Under the pieces are notes generated by a model that saw only the letters and a list, made by a program, of their open reading frames with translations, made no database searches and was not told where the DNA came from. Source: Verrucomicrobiota bacterium (GTDB lineage: Bacteria; Verrucomicrobiota; Verrucomicrobiia; Opitutales; Opitutaceae). Taken from it: DNA of 64,000 nucleotides. The position numbers were made by a program, and so were the translations under genes. The number at the start of each line of letters is the position of its first letter. Position 1 is the first letter of the stretch. The stretch lies in NCBI GenBank assembly GCA_023386835.1, contig JAEWIY010000216.1, positions 52,709-116,708 of the forward strand, in the 5' to 3' direction. This document shows, in pieces, positions 43,745-52,419 of the stretch.

Positions 43745-44278
43745 ATGACGCGTCCGCTCGATCACAAAATCGCCGTGCTGGTGTTCATTGAGAACAAGCG
43801 CGGTGAACAGCTCCTGTTGCTCCGCGCCAAACCACCGAATCTGGGCACCTGGAGTCCGATCGGCGGCAAACTCGAGACCGCTTTGGGCGAATCCCCGTTC
43901 GAGTGCGCCGCCCGGGAAACCGCGGAGGAAACCGGCCACGTCATCACGACGGCCGATCTGCACCTTTTCGCCATGATTGCCGAGAAGGCGTACGAAGGCA
44001 GCGGCCACTGGCTCCTGTTTCTCTTCCGCTGTACGCGGCCGATCGACGCCCTACCGCCGGACATCAACGAAGGCCGCTTTGGCTTCTTCAGCCGGGCCCA
44101 GATCGAAACACTCACGCTGCCCGAAACCGACCGGACCGCACTCTGGCCCATCTACGACCAGTACCACGATCGTTTCGTCGCGATGCGCGCCGACTGTCAA
44201 CCCGGGCAACCCCTTCGTATCCACCTCGAGCAGGTCACTCCGGCGGATCTTGGCGGCACCGCCGCGGCCGCGTCATGA
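43745..44278 (+). CDS. Nudix hydrolase
   Basis: A 177-residue cytoplasmic Nudix-fold enzyme that hydrolyses nucleoside-diphosphate-linked compounds. The Nudix box is present as GKLETALGESPFECAARETA followed by EETG; it has two extra residues between the first Gly and the first Glu compared with the usual GX5EX7REUXEEXGU pattern. The start at 43745 (MTRPLDHKIAVLVFIE) begins directly before the first strand of the fold; a longer frame upstream overlaps no conserved residues. It is divergent from the pilus-like operon and 156 bases before the pyruvate dehydrogenase genes. Substrate unknown. Confidence 0.88.
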   Translation: MTRPLDHKIAVLVFIENKRGEQLLLLRAKPPNLGTWSPIGGKLETALGESPFECAARETAEETGHVITTADLHLFAMIAEKAYEGSGHWLLFLFRCTRPIDALPPDINEGRFGFFSRAQIETLTLPETDRTALWPIYDQYHDRFVAMRADCQPGQPLRIHLEQVTPADLGGTAAAAS

Positions 44279-44434
44279 CGCCGTTCGCGCCTGCGGGAGC
44301 GCCGTGTTCCCACGGCTGGTCCTTCCGGAGTTCCGCGGACCCATTCTTGGCCGCAAGTTGCGGAGGGACTATTCACTTGCTTTCATGAGGTCCGAACGGA
44401 CACTCAACCTTTCACGTCCAAACACGCCGATTCT

Positions 44435-45514
44435 GTGAGCAAGAAACCGACTGCCACTCCTGTGCAAAAAACCGACGTCGCCCGCGCGAAAATCAACGCG
44501 GCCTTGTCGAAGGAGGAGAAACTGGAGCTCTACCGCACGATGATGCGGATCCGCCGGTTTGAGGAACGCAGCCTGCGCGCCTACCAAGCCAAGAAGATCG
44601 GCGGCTTTCTCCACCTGTACATTGGCCAGGAGGCCGTGGCGGTGGGTTGCTGTTCCCTGATGGGCAAGGATGACCACGTCATCACGGCGTACCGTGACCA
44701 CGGGCACGCGATCGCGGTCGGCATGGACACCAAGCCGCTGATGGCCGAGCTCTATGGCAAGGTCACCGGTTGCTCGAAGGGCAAGGGCGGCTCGATGCAC
44801 TACTTCGATCCCTCCCGCAACTTTTGGGGCGGCCACGGCATCGTCGGCGGCCAGATTCCGCTCGGCGCCGGTCTCGCCTACGGCCTCAAGTACAAGGGCC
44901 TCAAGGGCGCGGCCATGGCCTTCATGGGCGACGGCGCGGTCAATCAGGGTGCGGTGCACGAAGCATTCAACCTCGCCGCCCTTTGGGATCTGCCGGTGAT
45001 TTTTGTCATCGAGAACAACCGTTACTCGATGGGCACGAGCCAGCAGCGCTCGTCTGCCGGCCCGGGCTTGGCGGAGCGCGCCGACGCTTACGGCATGCAG
45101 TGGGCGAAGTGCTTCGGCCACGACATCTACGAGGTCCGCGCGACGATCCACGAGTACCTCACGCTCGCTCGCGAGAAGTCGAAGCCGAGCGTTGTCGAGA
45201 TCGACACCTACCGGTACCGCGGGCACTCCGTGGCGGATCCGGACAAGACCTACCGGACCCGCGATGAAATCGAGGAGTACCGGAAAACCAAGGACCCGAT
45301 CACACTCTTCCAGCAACGACTGCTCGACGAAGGCGTCCTCGACGAAGCGACCAACGAGAAGATTGACGGCGAAGCGCGCGCCGAGGCCGAGACCGCGGCG
45401 GAGTTCGCGGAAGCGAGCCCCTTCCCGACGGTCGAAGACATTCAAAAGGATGTGTACTGGGAGGTCGACAATCCCTCGGAGCGCACGTCCAAGGGCCGGA
45501 TCTTCTTCAGCTGA
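44435..45514 (+). CDS. pdhA: Pyruvate dehydrogenase E1 component, alpha subunit
   Basis: A 359-residue thiamine-diphosphate enzyme subunit that decarboxylates pyruvate in the pyruvate dehydrogenase complex. The TPP/Mg motif is GDGAVNQGAVHEAFNLAALW with downstream ENN, and the phosphorylation-loop-like region is YRYRGHSVADPDKTYRT. The start is GTG at 44435 (MSKKPTATP), preceded by no strong ribosome-binding site. E1-beta follows after 42 bases and E2 further on, so the three are probably one operon. Length and motifs separate it from branched-chain E1-alpha, though that alternative is not fully excluded. Confidence 0.95.
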   Translation: MSKKPTATPVQKTDVARAKINAALSKEEKLELYRTMMRIRRFEERSLRAYQAKKIGGFLHLYIGQEAVAVGCCSLMGKDDHVITAYRDHGHAIAVGMDTKPLMAELYGKVTGCSKGKGGSMHYFDPSRNFWGGHGIVGGQIPLGAGLAYGLKYKGLKGAAMAFMGDGAVNQGAVHEAFNLAALWDLPVIFVIENNRYSMGTSQQRSSAGPGLAERADAYGMQWAKCFGHDIYEVRATIHEYLTLAREKSKPSVVEIDTYRYRGHSVADPDKTYRTRDEIEEYRKTKDPITLFQQRLLDEGVLDEATNEKIDGEARAEAETAAEFAEASPFPTVEDIQKDVYWEVDNPSERTSKGRIFFS

Positions 45515-45556
45515 ACGCCCGCTCGCTTTAATCCATTCTTTTGAGGTCGTCCTAAG

Positions 45557-46534
45557 ATGCCCGTTCTCAATTACCGCGAAGCCGTCCGCGCTGCCCTGTC
45601 CGAGGAACTCGAACGCGATCCCAATGTGGTCGTGCTCGGCGAGGAAGTCGCGCAGTTCAACGGCGCCTACAAAGTCACCGAGGGCCTGCTCGAGAAGTTC
45701 GGGCCCAAGCGCGTCGTCGACACCCCGATCAGCGAAGCCGGTTTTATCGGCTTGGGCCTCGGTGCCTCGATGCTCGGCGTCCGTCCGGTGATGGAGCTGA
45801 TGTTCTGGTCCTTCTACTCGGTCGCTTTTGACCAGATCCTCAACAACGCCGCCAACGTGCGCTACATGTCGGGCGGCCTGATCAACTGCCCGATCGTCAT
45901 CCGGGGCCCGGCCAACGGCGGCACGAACGTCGGCGCGACGCACTCGCACACGCCGGAGAACGTCCTCGCGAATCACCCGGGTGTGAAAGTGGTCGTCCCG
46001 GCCACGCCGGCGGACGCGAAGGGCCTGCTCAAGTCGGCCATTCGCGACAACGACCCGGTCATGTTCCTCGAGAACACGATGCTCTACGGCGTCACGGGCG
46101 AGGTTCCGGAAGGCGACATCACGATTCCGCTGGGTGTCGCCGACATCAAGCGCGAGGGCACCGATCTCACCATCGTGACCTACGGACGCTCGGTTTACCA
46201 CTCGCTGGCCGCCGCGGAGATCCTGCAGAAGGAGCACCAGGCGTCCGTTGAGATCGTCGACCTGCGCAGTATCCGTCCATTGGATATCGACACGGTGCTC
46301 AAGTCGGTGGCCAAGACCCACCGCGTGTTGATCGTCGAGGAACAGAAGCCGTTCGCCAGCGTCGGCTCGCAGCTCGCGTTCATGATCCAGGAAGAGGCGT
46401 TCGACGAACTCGACGCGCCGATCCAGCGCGTCACGACGATCGACGCGCCGGCGATCTACAGCCCGCCCGTGGAGATTGAACAACTGCCGAATCCGCAGCG
46501 CGTGCTCGCCGGCGCGTTGAAGCTCCTGCAGTGA
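45557..46534 (+). CDS. pdhB: Pyruvate dehydrogenase E1 component, beta subunit
   Basis: A 325-residue partner of E1-alpha. Conserved segments are VVLGEEVAQFNGAYKVTEGL, the central DTPISEAGFIGLGLG, the catalytic-site GPANGGTNVGATHSHTPE, and the transketolase C-terminal domain with VEIVDLRSIRPLDIDTV and VEEQKPFASVG. E1 is expected to be an alpha2-beta2 heterotetramer. A 178-base non-coding gap separates it from E2; I see no terminator in it. Confidence 0.96.
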   Translation: MPVLNYREAVRAALSEELERDPNVVVLGEEVAQFNGAYKVTEGLLEKFGPKRVVDTPISEAGFIGLGLGASMLGVRPVMELMFWSFYSVAFDQILNNAANVRYMSGGLINCPIVIRGPANGGTNVGATHSHTPENVLANHPGVKVVVPATPADAKGLLKSAIRDNDPVMFLENTMLYGVTGEVPEGDITIPLGVADIKREGTDLTIVTYGRSVYHSLAAAEILQKEHQASVEIVDLRSIRPLDIDTVLKSVAKTHRVLIVEEQKPFASVGSQLAFMIQEEAFDELDAPIQRVTTIDAPAIYSPPVEIEQLPNPQRVLAGALKLLQ

Positions 46535-46712
46535 TTCAAACCGATTCCCTTCGTCGCCCGTGATGCCGGTCGGAGCACGCCACACGAAGACTCCTGATCG
46601 CGGCTTGCCCGATCCGGTCTCCTCCGTGCTCCTGCTCCGCCCGCGCGCGGCTGGCCGGTCCTCCGGTCATTCACCACTCGACATTCTACCCTCTTATTAG
46701 CGAAGCGTAGCC

Positions 46713-48047
46713 ATGGCCAACATCATCGAGATGCCAAAACTCAGCGACACCATGACGGTGGGCACGCTGGTCAAGTGGCTGAAGAACGAAGGCGATGCCG
46801 TGAAGAACGGCGACATGCTTGCCGAAGTCGAAACTGACAAGGCGACGATGGAGCTGGAGTGCTTCTTCGATGGCACGCTCCTGAAAATTTTTGCTCCCGC
46901 CGGTTCGCAGGTCGCGATCGGCGAAGCGCTCTGCGCGGTCGGCAAGCCCGGCGAGAACGTTGAGGCGCCCGCCAAGAAGACTGCACCCGCCGCCGAGGAA
47001 CCGAAGCAGGAGCAGCCGAAGCAGGAAGCCCCGCCGGCCGCACCGACTGAGGAGAAGGCGGAAGTTTCCGGCCAGACGGCCGCCACTCCTCCCGCCGGCG
47101 GCAAGACGCCGGAAGAACGCGGTGGCTCAAGTGGCGCCGCGCCCGCGCCAACTGGCGACGGCGGCCGGATCCGGATTTCTCCCCTGGCCCGCAAGCTCGC
47201 GGCCGAAAAAGGCATCGACCCCGCGACCGTCAAAGGGAGCGGACCCGGCGGGCGTATTGTCCGCGCGGATATTCTGGCGGCCGAGAAGGCACCGAAGGGC
47301 GCGGGCAAGGGCGGCGCGATTCCCTCGGGACCGAGCCTCTTCTCCAAGGGTCCGATCCAGCAGGAACGCACCGTCCCCGTTTCCAACATGCGTGGTGCGA
47401 TCGCGCGCCGTCTCGTCGAGTCGAAGACGCAGCTGCCGCACTTCTACGTCGACATTGAGATCGACGCGGCCCCGCTGCTCTCTTTGCGCGAGCAGCTGAA
47501 CTCCGGCCTCGAGAAGGAAGGCGTCAAACTTTCGGTCAACGACTTCATCCTCAAGGCGAGCGCCGAGGCCTTGCGGCGCGTGCCGACCGTCAACGCCTCC
47601 TGGGAGCAGACGCAGATCCGCTACTTTGGTGCGGCGCACGTCGCGTTCGCCGTGGCGATGGAAGACGGCCTGATCACTCCGGTGATTCGCGACGCGCACC
47701 TGAAGAACGTCTTTGCGATCAGCCAGGAGGCGAAAGCCCTCGGCAAGCTGGCCAAGGAAAAGAAGCTCAAGCCCGACCAATTCACTGGCGGCACGTTCAC
47801 CGTGTCGAACCTGGGCATGATGGGCATCCCGCGTTTCAGCGCGATCATCAACCCGCCCAACGTCGCCATCCTCGCGGTCGGCACCACCATCACCAAGCCG
47901 GTGGTGAAGAATGGCCAGATCGTGATCGGCCAGACGATGACGCTGACGTTGAGCTGCGACCACCGGGTGGTCGACGGCGCTGTGGGTGCGCAGTACCTGA
48001 ACGCCCTGCGCGATCTGCTGGAGAAACCGGCCCTCCTGCTGGTTTAA
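46713..48047 (+). CDS. pdhC: Pyruvate dehydrogenase E2 (dihydrolipoamide acetyltransferase)
   Basis: A 444-residue core protein of the pyruvate dehydrogenase complex. It has one N-terminal lipoyl domain with the lipoylated Lys43 in VETDKATMELE, a long Ala/Pro/Glu linker (residues about 85-145), a peripheral-subunit-binding domain (ISPLARKLAAEKGIDPATVK then GSGPGGRIV), and a C-terminal acyltransferase domain with catalytic His in DHRVVDGAVGAQYL. No E3 (lipoamide dehydrogenase) gene follows in the window, so E3 must be encoded elsewhere. A terminator-like hairpin lies just downstream. Confidence 0.95.
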   Translation: MANIIEMPKLSDTMTVGTLVKWLKNEGDAVKNGDMLAEVETDKATMELECFFDGTLLKIFAPAGSQVAIGEALCAVGKPGENVEAPAKKTAPAAEEPKQEQPKQEAPPAAPTEEKAEVSGQTAATPPAGGKTPEERGGSSGAAPAPTGDGGRIRISPLARKLAAEKGIDPATVKGSGPGGRIVRADILAAEKAPKGAGKGGAIPSGPSLFSKGPIQQERTVPVSNMRGAIARRLVESKTQLPHFYVDIEIDAAPLLSLREQLNSGLEKEGVKLSVNDFILKASAEALRRVPTVNASWEQTQIRYFGAAHVAFAVAMEDGLITPVIRDAHLKNVFAISQEAKALGKLAKEKKLKPDQFTGGTFTVSNLGMMGIPRFSAIINPPNVAILAVGTTITKPVVKNGQIVIGQTMTLTLSCDHRVVDGAVGAQYLNALRDLLEKPALLLV

Positions 48048-48078
48048 GTCCGACTTCCTTTCACACCCATCCGACGTC

Positions 48079-48146
48079 ACCCGGCTCTGCGACCGCAGCT
48101 GCTCACCGGCAGTCGCGGCGGCCTTGCCGGGTGCCTTGGTTTTCTT
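48079..48146 (+). terminator. Probable terminator after the E2 gene
   Basis: Outer arms ACCCGGC and GCCGGGT enclose a second inverted repeat (GCGAC and GTCGC); a T-rich run (TTGGTTTTCTTTTCTT) follows. The structure is longer than a standard intrinsic terminator, so confidence is moderate. Confidence 0.5.
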
Positions 48147-48197
48147 TTCTTACCCGCCTCTGCCTTGTGAGTCGGGAACCCGCAACGCTTTCGCATC

Positions 48198-49025
48198 ATG
48201 GCCCGTATACCGCTCGAGGATAACTTCGACGACGTCATCAACAAGACCCAGCGCGGCCTCGGCATCTCGGATGCGGACCTCGCCGCCCGGGCGGAAGTCA
48301 GTCCGGAGGATCTTGCCGCGGTGAAAGGCGGAAAACCGATCGATGCGGTGATCCGACGCGTCGCCCGCCACCTGCGACTCAGCCCGGACGCGCTCGAGGC
48401 CTTGGCGCACAAGCGTTGGTATCCGGAACAGCCTGCTTTCCCGCGAGGCTTCGCGGCGTTCAACACGCCGTACGAGGACATGACGGTGAACAGCTACCTC
48501 GTATGGGACGCCCGCGACAAGGTGGGCGCCTGTTTTGATACCGGCGCGAACTGCCAGGCGATGGTCGACGTGATCCAGAGCGAGGGTCTGGACATCCGCT
48601 ACATCTTCCTGACCCACACCCACGAGGATCACGTGGCCGACCTCAGCCGACTCAGCGCCGCGCTGCCGAAGGCTGAAGTCTGGTCGAGTGAACTGGAGCC
48701 GGTGGAACACGCCGGCGCCAAAACGTTTGCCGAGAACGTGCACTTCCATGTCGGCGGGCTGGCGATCAAGACGCTGCTGACGTCGGGGCATTCGCCCGGG
48801 TTGACCACGTTTTTCGTCACCGGGCTGAGTTGGCCGCTGGCGGTGGTCGGCGACGCGCTCTTCGCCTCGTCGATGGGCGGCAGTTTGCAGCACTTTGCCG
48901 AGCAGCACCGCAACACCGCGCAGAAGATCTTCACCCTGCCCCGCGACACCGTCATCGCGCCTGGCCACGGGCCGCTTTCGACGCTCGCGCAGGAGAAACA
49001 GCACAACCCGTTTTTCGCGCGCTGA
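48198..49025 (+). CDS. Metallo-beta-lactamase-fold hydrolase with N-terminal HTH-like region
   Basis: A 275-residue protein. Residues about 10-72 resemble an XRE-type helix-turn-helix (TQRGLGISDADLAARAEVSP), followed by a metallo-beta-lactamase fold of glyoxalase-II type. Metal ligands His140, His142, Asp144 and His145 lie in LTHTHEDHVAD, with a later His in TSGHSPGLTTF, Asp in VVGDALFAS and a C-terminal His in APGHGPLSTLAQEK. The enzymatic part probably hydrolyses a thioester or related ester. A DNA-binding head on such an enzyme is unusual and may be regulatory. A beta-hydroxyacid dehydrogenase gene follows after 31 bases. Confidence 0.88.
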   Translation: MARIPLEDNFDDVINKTQRGLGISDADLAARAEVSPEDLAAVKGGKPIDAVIRRVARHLRLSPDALEALAHKRWYPEQPAFPRGFAAFNTPYEDMTVNSYLVWDARDKVGACFDTGANCQAMVDVIQSEGLDIRYIFLTHTHEDHVADLSRLSAALPKAEVWSSELEPVEHAGAKTFAENVHFHVGGLAIKTLLTSGHSPGLTTFFVTGLSWPLAVVGDALFASSMGGSLQHFAEQHRNTAQKIFTLPRDTVIAPGHGPLSTLAQEKQHNPFFAR

Positions 49026-49056
49026 CTCGCGCCCCGCTTTCTCAACACCCCCACCT

Positions 49057-49941
49057 ATGTCCCGAAAAATCGCTTTTGTTGGAGTTGGTCGCATGGGCGC
49101 GAACATGGCGCGCCGGCTCAAGGACTGCGGCCACGTCATCACCGCCGTTTACGATGTGAATCGCCCAGCTGCGGACGCGCTGGCGCAGGAACTCGGTTGC
49201 GCCGTCCCGACGAAGCTCGCGGAGGTGACCGCGGCGGCCGATTTGATCTTCACGATCGTCACCGATGACCCGGCCCAACTGTCGATCTTCAGCGAGTCCG
49301 GGGACTCGTTGCTGAGCGGCGCCCGCGGCAAGACTTTCGTCAACTGCGCCACCCTCACCCCCTCCGTTCACGTTGAAGTGGAGCGTCGAGCCCGCGTGGT
49401 CGGCGCCACTTCGCTCGAGGCGTGCATGGCGTCGTCGATTCCCCAAGCCCGCAATGGTTCGTTGTACCTGATGTGCGCTGGCGAGAAGGCGGCGTTTGAG
49501 GGCATCCAACCGGTGCTGGAACAGCTGAGCTCCTCGTTGCGGTACATCGGTCCAGCCGGCACGGCCGCGCAAGTGAAGGCGCTCGTGAACATGGTGATGA
49601 ACATCAACACCGCGGCGCTGGCGGAAGGTTTGGGACTCGGCGCCGCGTTGGGCCTGGATCTCGACATGCTCCGCGAGGTATTCGCGCAAACCGGCGCCAA
49701 CTCCCAAGTCCTCAAGACGGATGGTGAGGACATGCAGAATCGGGCCCACGAGTGCTATTTTTCCGCCGCGCATGCCGCCAAGGACAGCACGATCGCCTGG
49801 GTTTTGGGCTGTCAAAGCGGGGTAAATCTGCCGCTGGCGGCCGCGACCAAACTGCAGTTCGACCGGATGTGCGCCCTGGGCCTCGGTCACCTCGATAAAT
49901 CGGGGGTCGCGGAGCTCACTTTTAAGGACCGGGCCGGCTGA
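49057..49941 (+). CDS. NAD(P)-dependent beta-hydroxyacid dehydrogenase (3-hydroxyisobutyrate type)
   Basis: A 294-residue oxidoreductase. The N-terminal dinucleotide fold shows FVGVGRMGANMARRL; the substrate segment and catalytic Lys are visible in GTAAQVKALVNMVMNINTAAL, and the all-helical C-terminal domain follows. Members oxidise 3-hydroxyisobutyrate, tartronate semialdehyde or glyoxylate-derived acids, and sequence alone does not separate them here. The start at 49057 (MSRKIAFVG) is at the Rossmann strand; upstream extensions overlap the previous gene in a non-conserved frame. Probably co-transcribed with the metallo-hydrolase, so the two may act on the same acyl compound. Confidence 0.92.
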   Translation: MSRKIAFVGVGRMGANMARRLKDCGHVITAVYDVNRPAADALAQELGCAVPTKLAEVTAAADLIFTIVTDDPAQLSIFSESGDSLLSGARGKTFVNCATLTPSVHVEVERRARVVGATSLEACMASSIPQARNGSLYLMCAGEKAAFEGIQPVLEQLSSSLRYIGPAGTAAQVKALVNMVMNINTAALAEGLGLGAALGLDLDMLREVFAQTGANSQVLKTDGEDMQNRAHECYFSAAHAAKDSTIAWVLGCQSGVNLPLAAATKLQFDRMCALGLGHLDKSGVAELTFKDRAG

Positions 49942-50019
49942 GTCGCGGCCAGCCGCGGCGGGACCGCCATCTACTTTCCGTTAGACTCTTTTCTTTCGGA
50001 ACTTCAGTCTGCCAGGCCC

Positions 50020-51546
50020 ATGGTGGCCTTGTTTCGAAGGAAGTCGTTCATGATCCTCGCGCTCGCTGCGAGCCTCGCGGCGACGTTGGTCGCGATTTCG
50101 CTCGATACGGACCTGCAGGCGCGGCTGGGTGACCGGTACTGGGTCGTTGGACTATCTATCATCGGCTCTGTCCTGCTCGTGCTCGCGGGATACGTCTGGG
50201 ATCGTTCGATGCTCGAGCGGCTCCGGCAGATCAACGACACCGCGAAGCAGCAGGGCACCGTCGTCGCGGAAGTCGCCCCGACTCTTCTGGAAGTCCAGGA
50301 GGACGAAGCACCACGCGAACACGACGAGATCATTGGGCTGGCACGCCGGATCGAGCAGATGGCGCAGGCGCTCCAAAAAGTGGAGGCCAGCTACCGCGGG
50401 ATCGTGGAGGATCAGGTGGACCTTATCTGCCGTTACCGGGCCGACGGAAAACTGACCTTCGCGAACAGCGCGATGGCGCGTTTCATCGGCAAAAAGCGCA
50501 GCGAACTGCTGGGGCAACGCTTTCACCTGTTCGACCTCGGTTACCCGACGCGGGATTTTCAGGGCAACCTGCCGGACAACTCCACGTTTGAAGTGACCGG
50601 TCCGGGCAGTGACGGCGAAACCAAGACGTTCCTGTGGACACATCGCGCGATCAAGTCGGCCGCGGGTGAGACGCTCGAGTTTCAGGCCGTAGGACATGAC
50701 ATCACCGCGCGCAAGGAGGCCGAAGCCACGCTGCTTCGGGCCAAGGAAGCGGCGGAGTCCGCGGATCGCGCCAAGAGCGAGTTCCTCACGGTGGTAAGCC
50801 AGGAGATTCGAACCCCGATCAGCGGAGTGCTCAGCTTTGCGAAGCTGCTGCGGGAAACCCCACTCACGCCGGACCAGCGCGAGTACGTCGAGCTGATCCA
50901 CAACAGCGGCACGACGCTGGAAGCGATGATCGCCGACATCCTTGACCTGTCCTCGCTCGAGGCCGGCAAGATCGAGATCGAGAACCGCGCCTTCCCGCTG
51001 CGCGAAACCGTGCAGCAGGTCCATCAACACTTTGTCCCGCGCGCTCGGACCGCCGGTCTGGATCTCGACCTGCGCATCGATAACAGCGTGCCGGAGATCG
51101 TTAACGGCGACGAACACCGGTTGCGGCAGGTGCTGACCAACCTCGTCAGCAACGCGATCAAGTTCACCGAGCGCGGCAGCATCGGCATCAGCCTCACCTG
51201 CATCCGAGGCGATGACATCGTCGGCACCAACCGCCGGCGCCTTCGGTTGTTCTTCGCCGTCACTGACACCGGCATCGGCATCCCCGCTGAGCGGCTCGGC
51301 GAGCTGTTTCGGCCGTTTGGGCAGGTCCACGCTCCGAGCCCACGGCGGCGCGGCGGCACTGGCCTCGGCCTCGCAATCTCGAAGCGGCTGTGTGAACTGA
51401 TGGGCGGGGCGATTTCGGTCGAGAGCCGCGCCGGTGAAGGTTCGACCTTTCGCTTCAGCGTCGCGCTGGATTACGAACAGACGGAAACTGCGCCGGCGGC
51501 GGTTTCGCTGGCCACGTCGAATCTGGCGAACTCCGGAGCCGTTTGA
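50020..51546 (+). CDS. Histidine-kinase-like membrane protein lacking the phosphoacceptor His
   Basis: A 508-residue protein with two N-terminal membrane helices (about residues 9-25 and 42-60), a PAS domain (about 130-225), a dimerisation domain and an HATPase domain. The ATP-binding parts look intact: NLVSNAIKF, DTGIGIP and GGTGLGLAIS. The dimerisation helix reads TVVSQEIRTPISG, where kinases have SHEIRTP: codon CAG at 50800-50802 gives Gln261 in place of the phosphorylated His. Such a protein could not autophosphorylate normally. It may bind ATP and control a partner kinase, or be a pseudokinase. No regulator gene is adjacent. The frame is otherwise clean. Confidence 0.9.
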   Translation: MVALFRRKSFMILALAASLAATLVAISLDTDLQARLGDRYWVVGLSIIGSVLLVLAGYVWDRSMLERLRQINDTAKQQGTVVAEVAPTLLEVQEDEAPREHDEIIGLARRIEQMAQALQKVEASYRGIVEDQVDLICRYRADGKLTFANSAMARFIGKKRSELLGQRFHLFDLGYPTRDFQGNLPDNSTFEVTGPGSDGETKTFLWTHRAIKSAAGETLEFQAVGHDITARKEAEATLLRAKEAAESADRAKSEFLTVVSQEIRTPISGVLSFAKLLRETPLTPDQREYVELIHNSGTTLEAMIADILDLSSLEAGKIEIENRAFPLRETVQQVHQHFVPRARTAGLDLDLRIDNSVPEIVNGDEHRLRQVLTNLVSNAIKFTERGSIGISLTCIRGDDIVGTNRRRLRLFFAVTDTGIGIPAERLGELFRPFGQVHAPSPRRRGGTGLGLAISKRLCELMGGAISVESRAGEGSTFRFSVALDYEQTETAPAAVSLATSNLANSGAV

Positions 51547-51634
51547 ACGGCAGTAGATTGGCGGCTTTTCACGAAGCCGCTTTTCCGGTCTTGCGCGAGC
51601 CGATGAATCGTGCAACGTCCGCACTTCCTTTCAC

Positions 51635-51709
51635 GGCGCGGTAGCCAAGTGGTAAGGCCGAGCTCTGCAAAAGCTCTATTCGGCGGTTCGATTCCGCCCC
51701 GCGCCTCCA
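51635..51709 (+). tRNA. tRNA-Cys (GCA)
   Basis: A complete cloverleaf of 75 bases. The acceptor arm GGCGCGG pairs with CCGCGCC; the anticodon stem GAGCT/AGCTC encloses loop CTGCAAA with anticodon GCA; the T arm is GGCGG TTCGATT CCGCC. The 3' CCA is encoded in the DNA. Confidence 0.97.
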
Positions 51710-52419
51710 TCTTCTGGCCCATGGCTTAGAAGAACCGGCAGCAGTACCCGCCGGCGCAGTCGCGAGAGTCTTCAACGCCCTTTCAGCCAGAGGTCGCGAG
51801 CACCGCGTTCACTGGACCCGTCCACGGGTGTTCTACTCCATCCACCCCGCGTCCACACGGGCGCGGACCAGGAGCCGAGAGACGCGATCAACCACTTAAC
51901 AATCGTGGCGCAACCGCCCCGGTGCGCCGGCGCGGACGGCCCTCTCACGGCCGATGGCGAATCAGGGAGCGCCCGAGTCAGGTGCGCCGCGGGAGGGGTC
52001 ACGTTTTCCCCGAAGGAAGCTTAAGGTGGCACGATAAGCCCATTTAGCGGGGGAACGTGGTATAACGTCGGTGGCACGTTTGGTGACCCGTGTGCGGGTT
52101 TCGTCCAAGCCTCAATTAAATCTCTACGCCTCTGCCGCTTAGGCCCGCTCACAAGCGGCTTGGTCCTTTTGGAATCTTTTCTGCTCCTTCGGAGCCGGTT
52201 GCTCTTTCGCAAGCCTCCGCGCGCCGCGTGATTCGGTCTCTGCCCTATCCGTGGACTCGCTGTCAGGGGCCTCGGGAAAACGACCGACGAACTCAGTCGC
52301 ACCGTTTCGACAAATGCTGGTCTGAGGCCCGGTCCGAAAGCTTCGGGCCCCGCTTCTGCGGGCAGAGCACGTCGCACGTGCTGGCAGGTCCGCTTCGCAC
52401 CACACTTCAGAACTCGGCT
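51710..52419. other. 710-base leader/promoter region of the exopolysaccharide operon
   Basis: This stretch between the tRNA and the first exopolysaccharide gene has no convincing gene on either strand. It has two copies of GGTGGCACG (about 52024 and 52070) and, near 52334-52363, two small stem-loops close together (CCGAA/TTCGG, then CCCGC/GCGGG with a TTCT loop). These lie 60-85 bases before the operon start and could be part of a structured 5' leader. I could not place a confident promoter. Confidence 0.4.

Noticed and set aside
44356..44385. Possible promoter (TTGCGG, 17 bases, TTTCAT) before pdhA
   Set aside because: Both boxes match the consensus poorly, so it was not listed as a feature.
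44369..46585. 738-codon minus-strand frame across pdhA and pdhB
   Set aside because: Both E1 subunits are certain on the plus strand; the minus frame has no recognisable motif.
52024..52090. GGTGGCACG copies considered as sigma-54 promoter elements
   Set aside because: The required GC dinucleotide at the right spacing after GG is missing in both copies.
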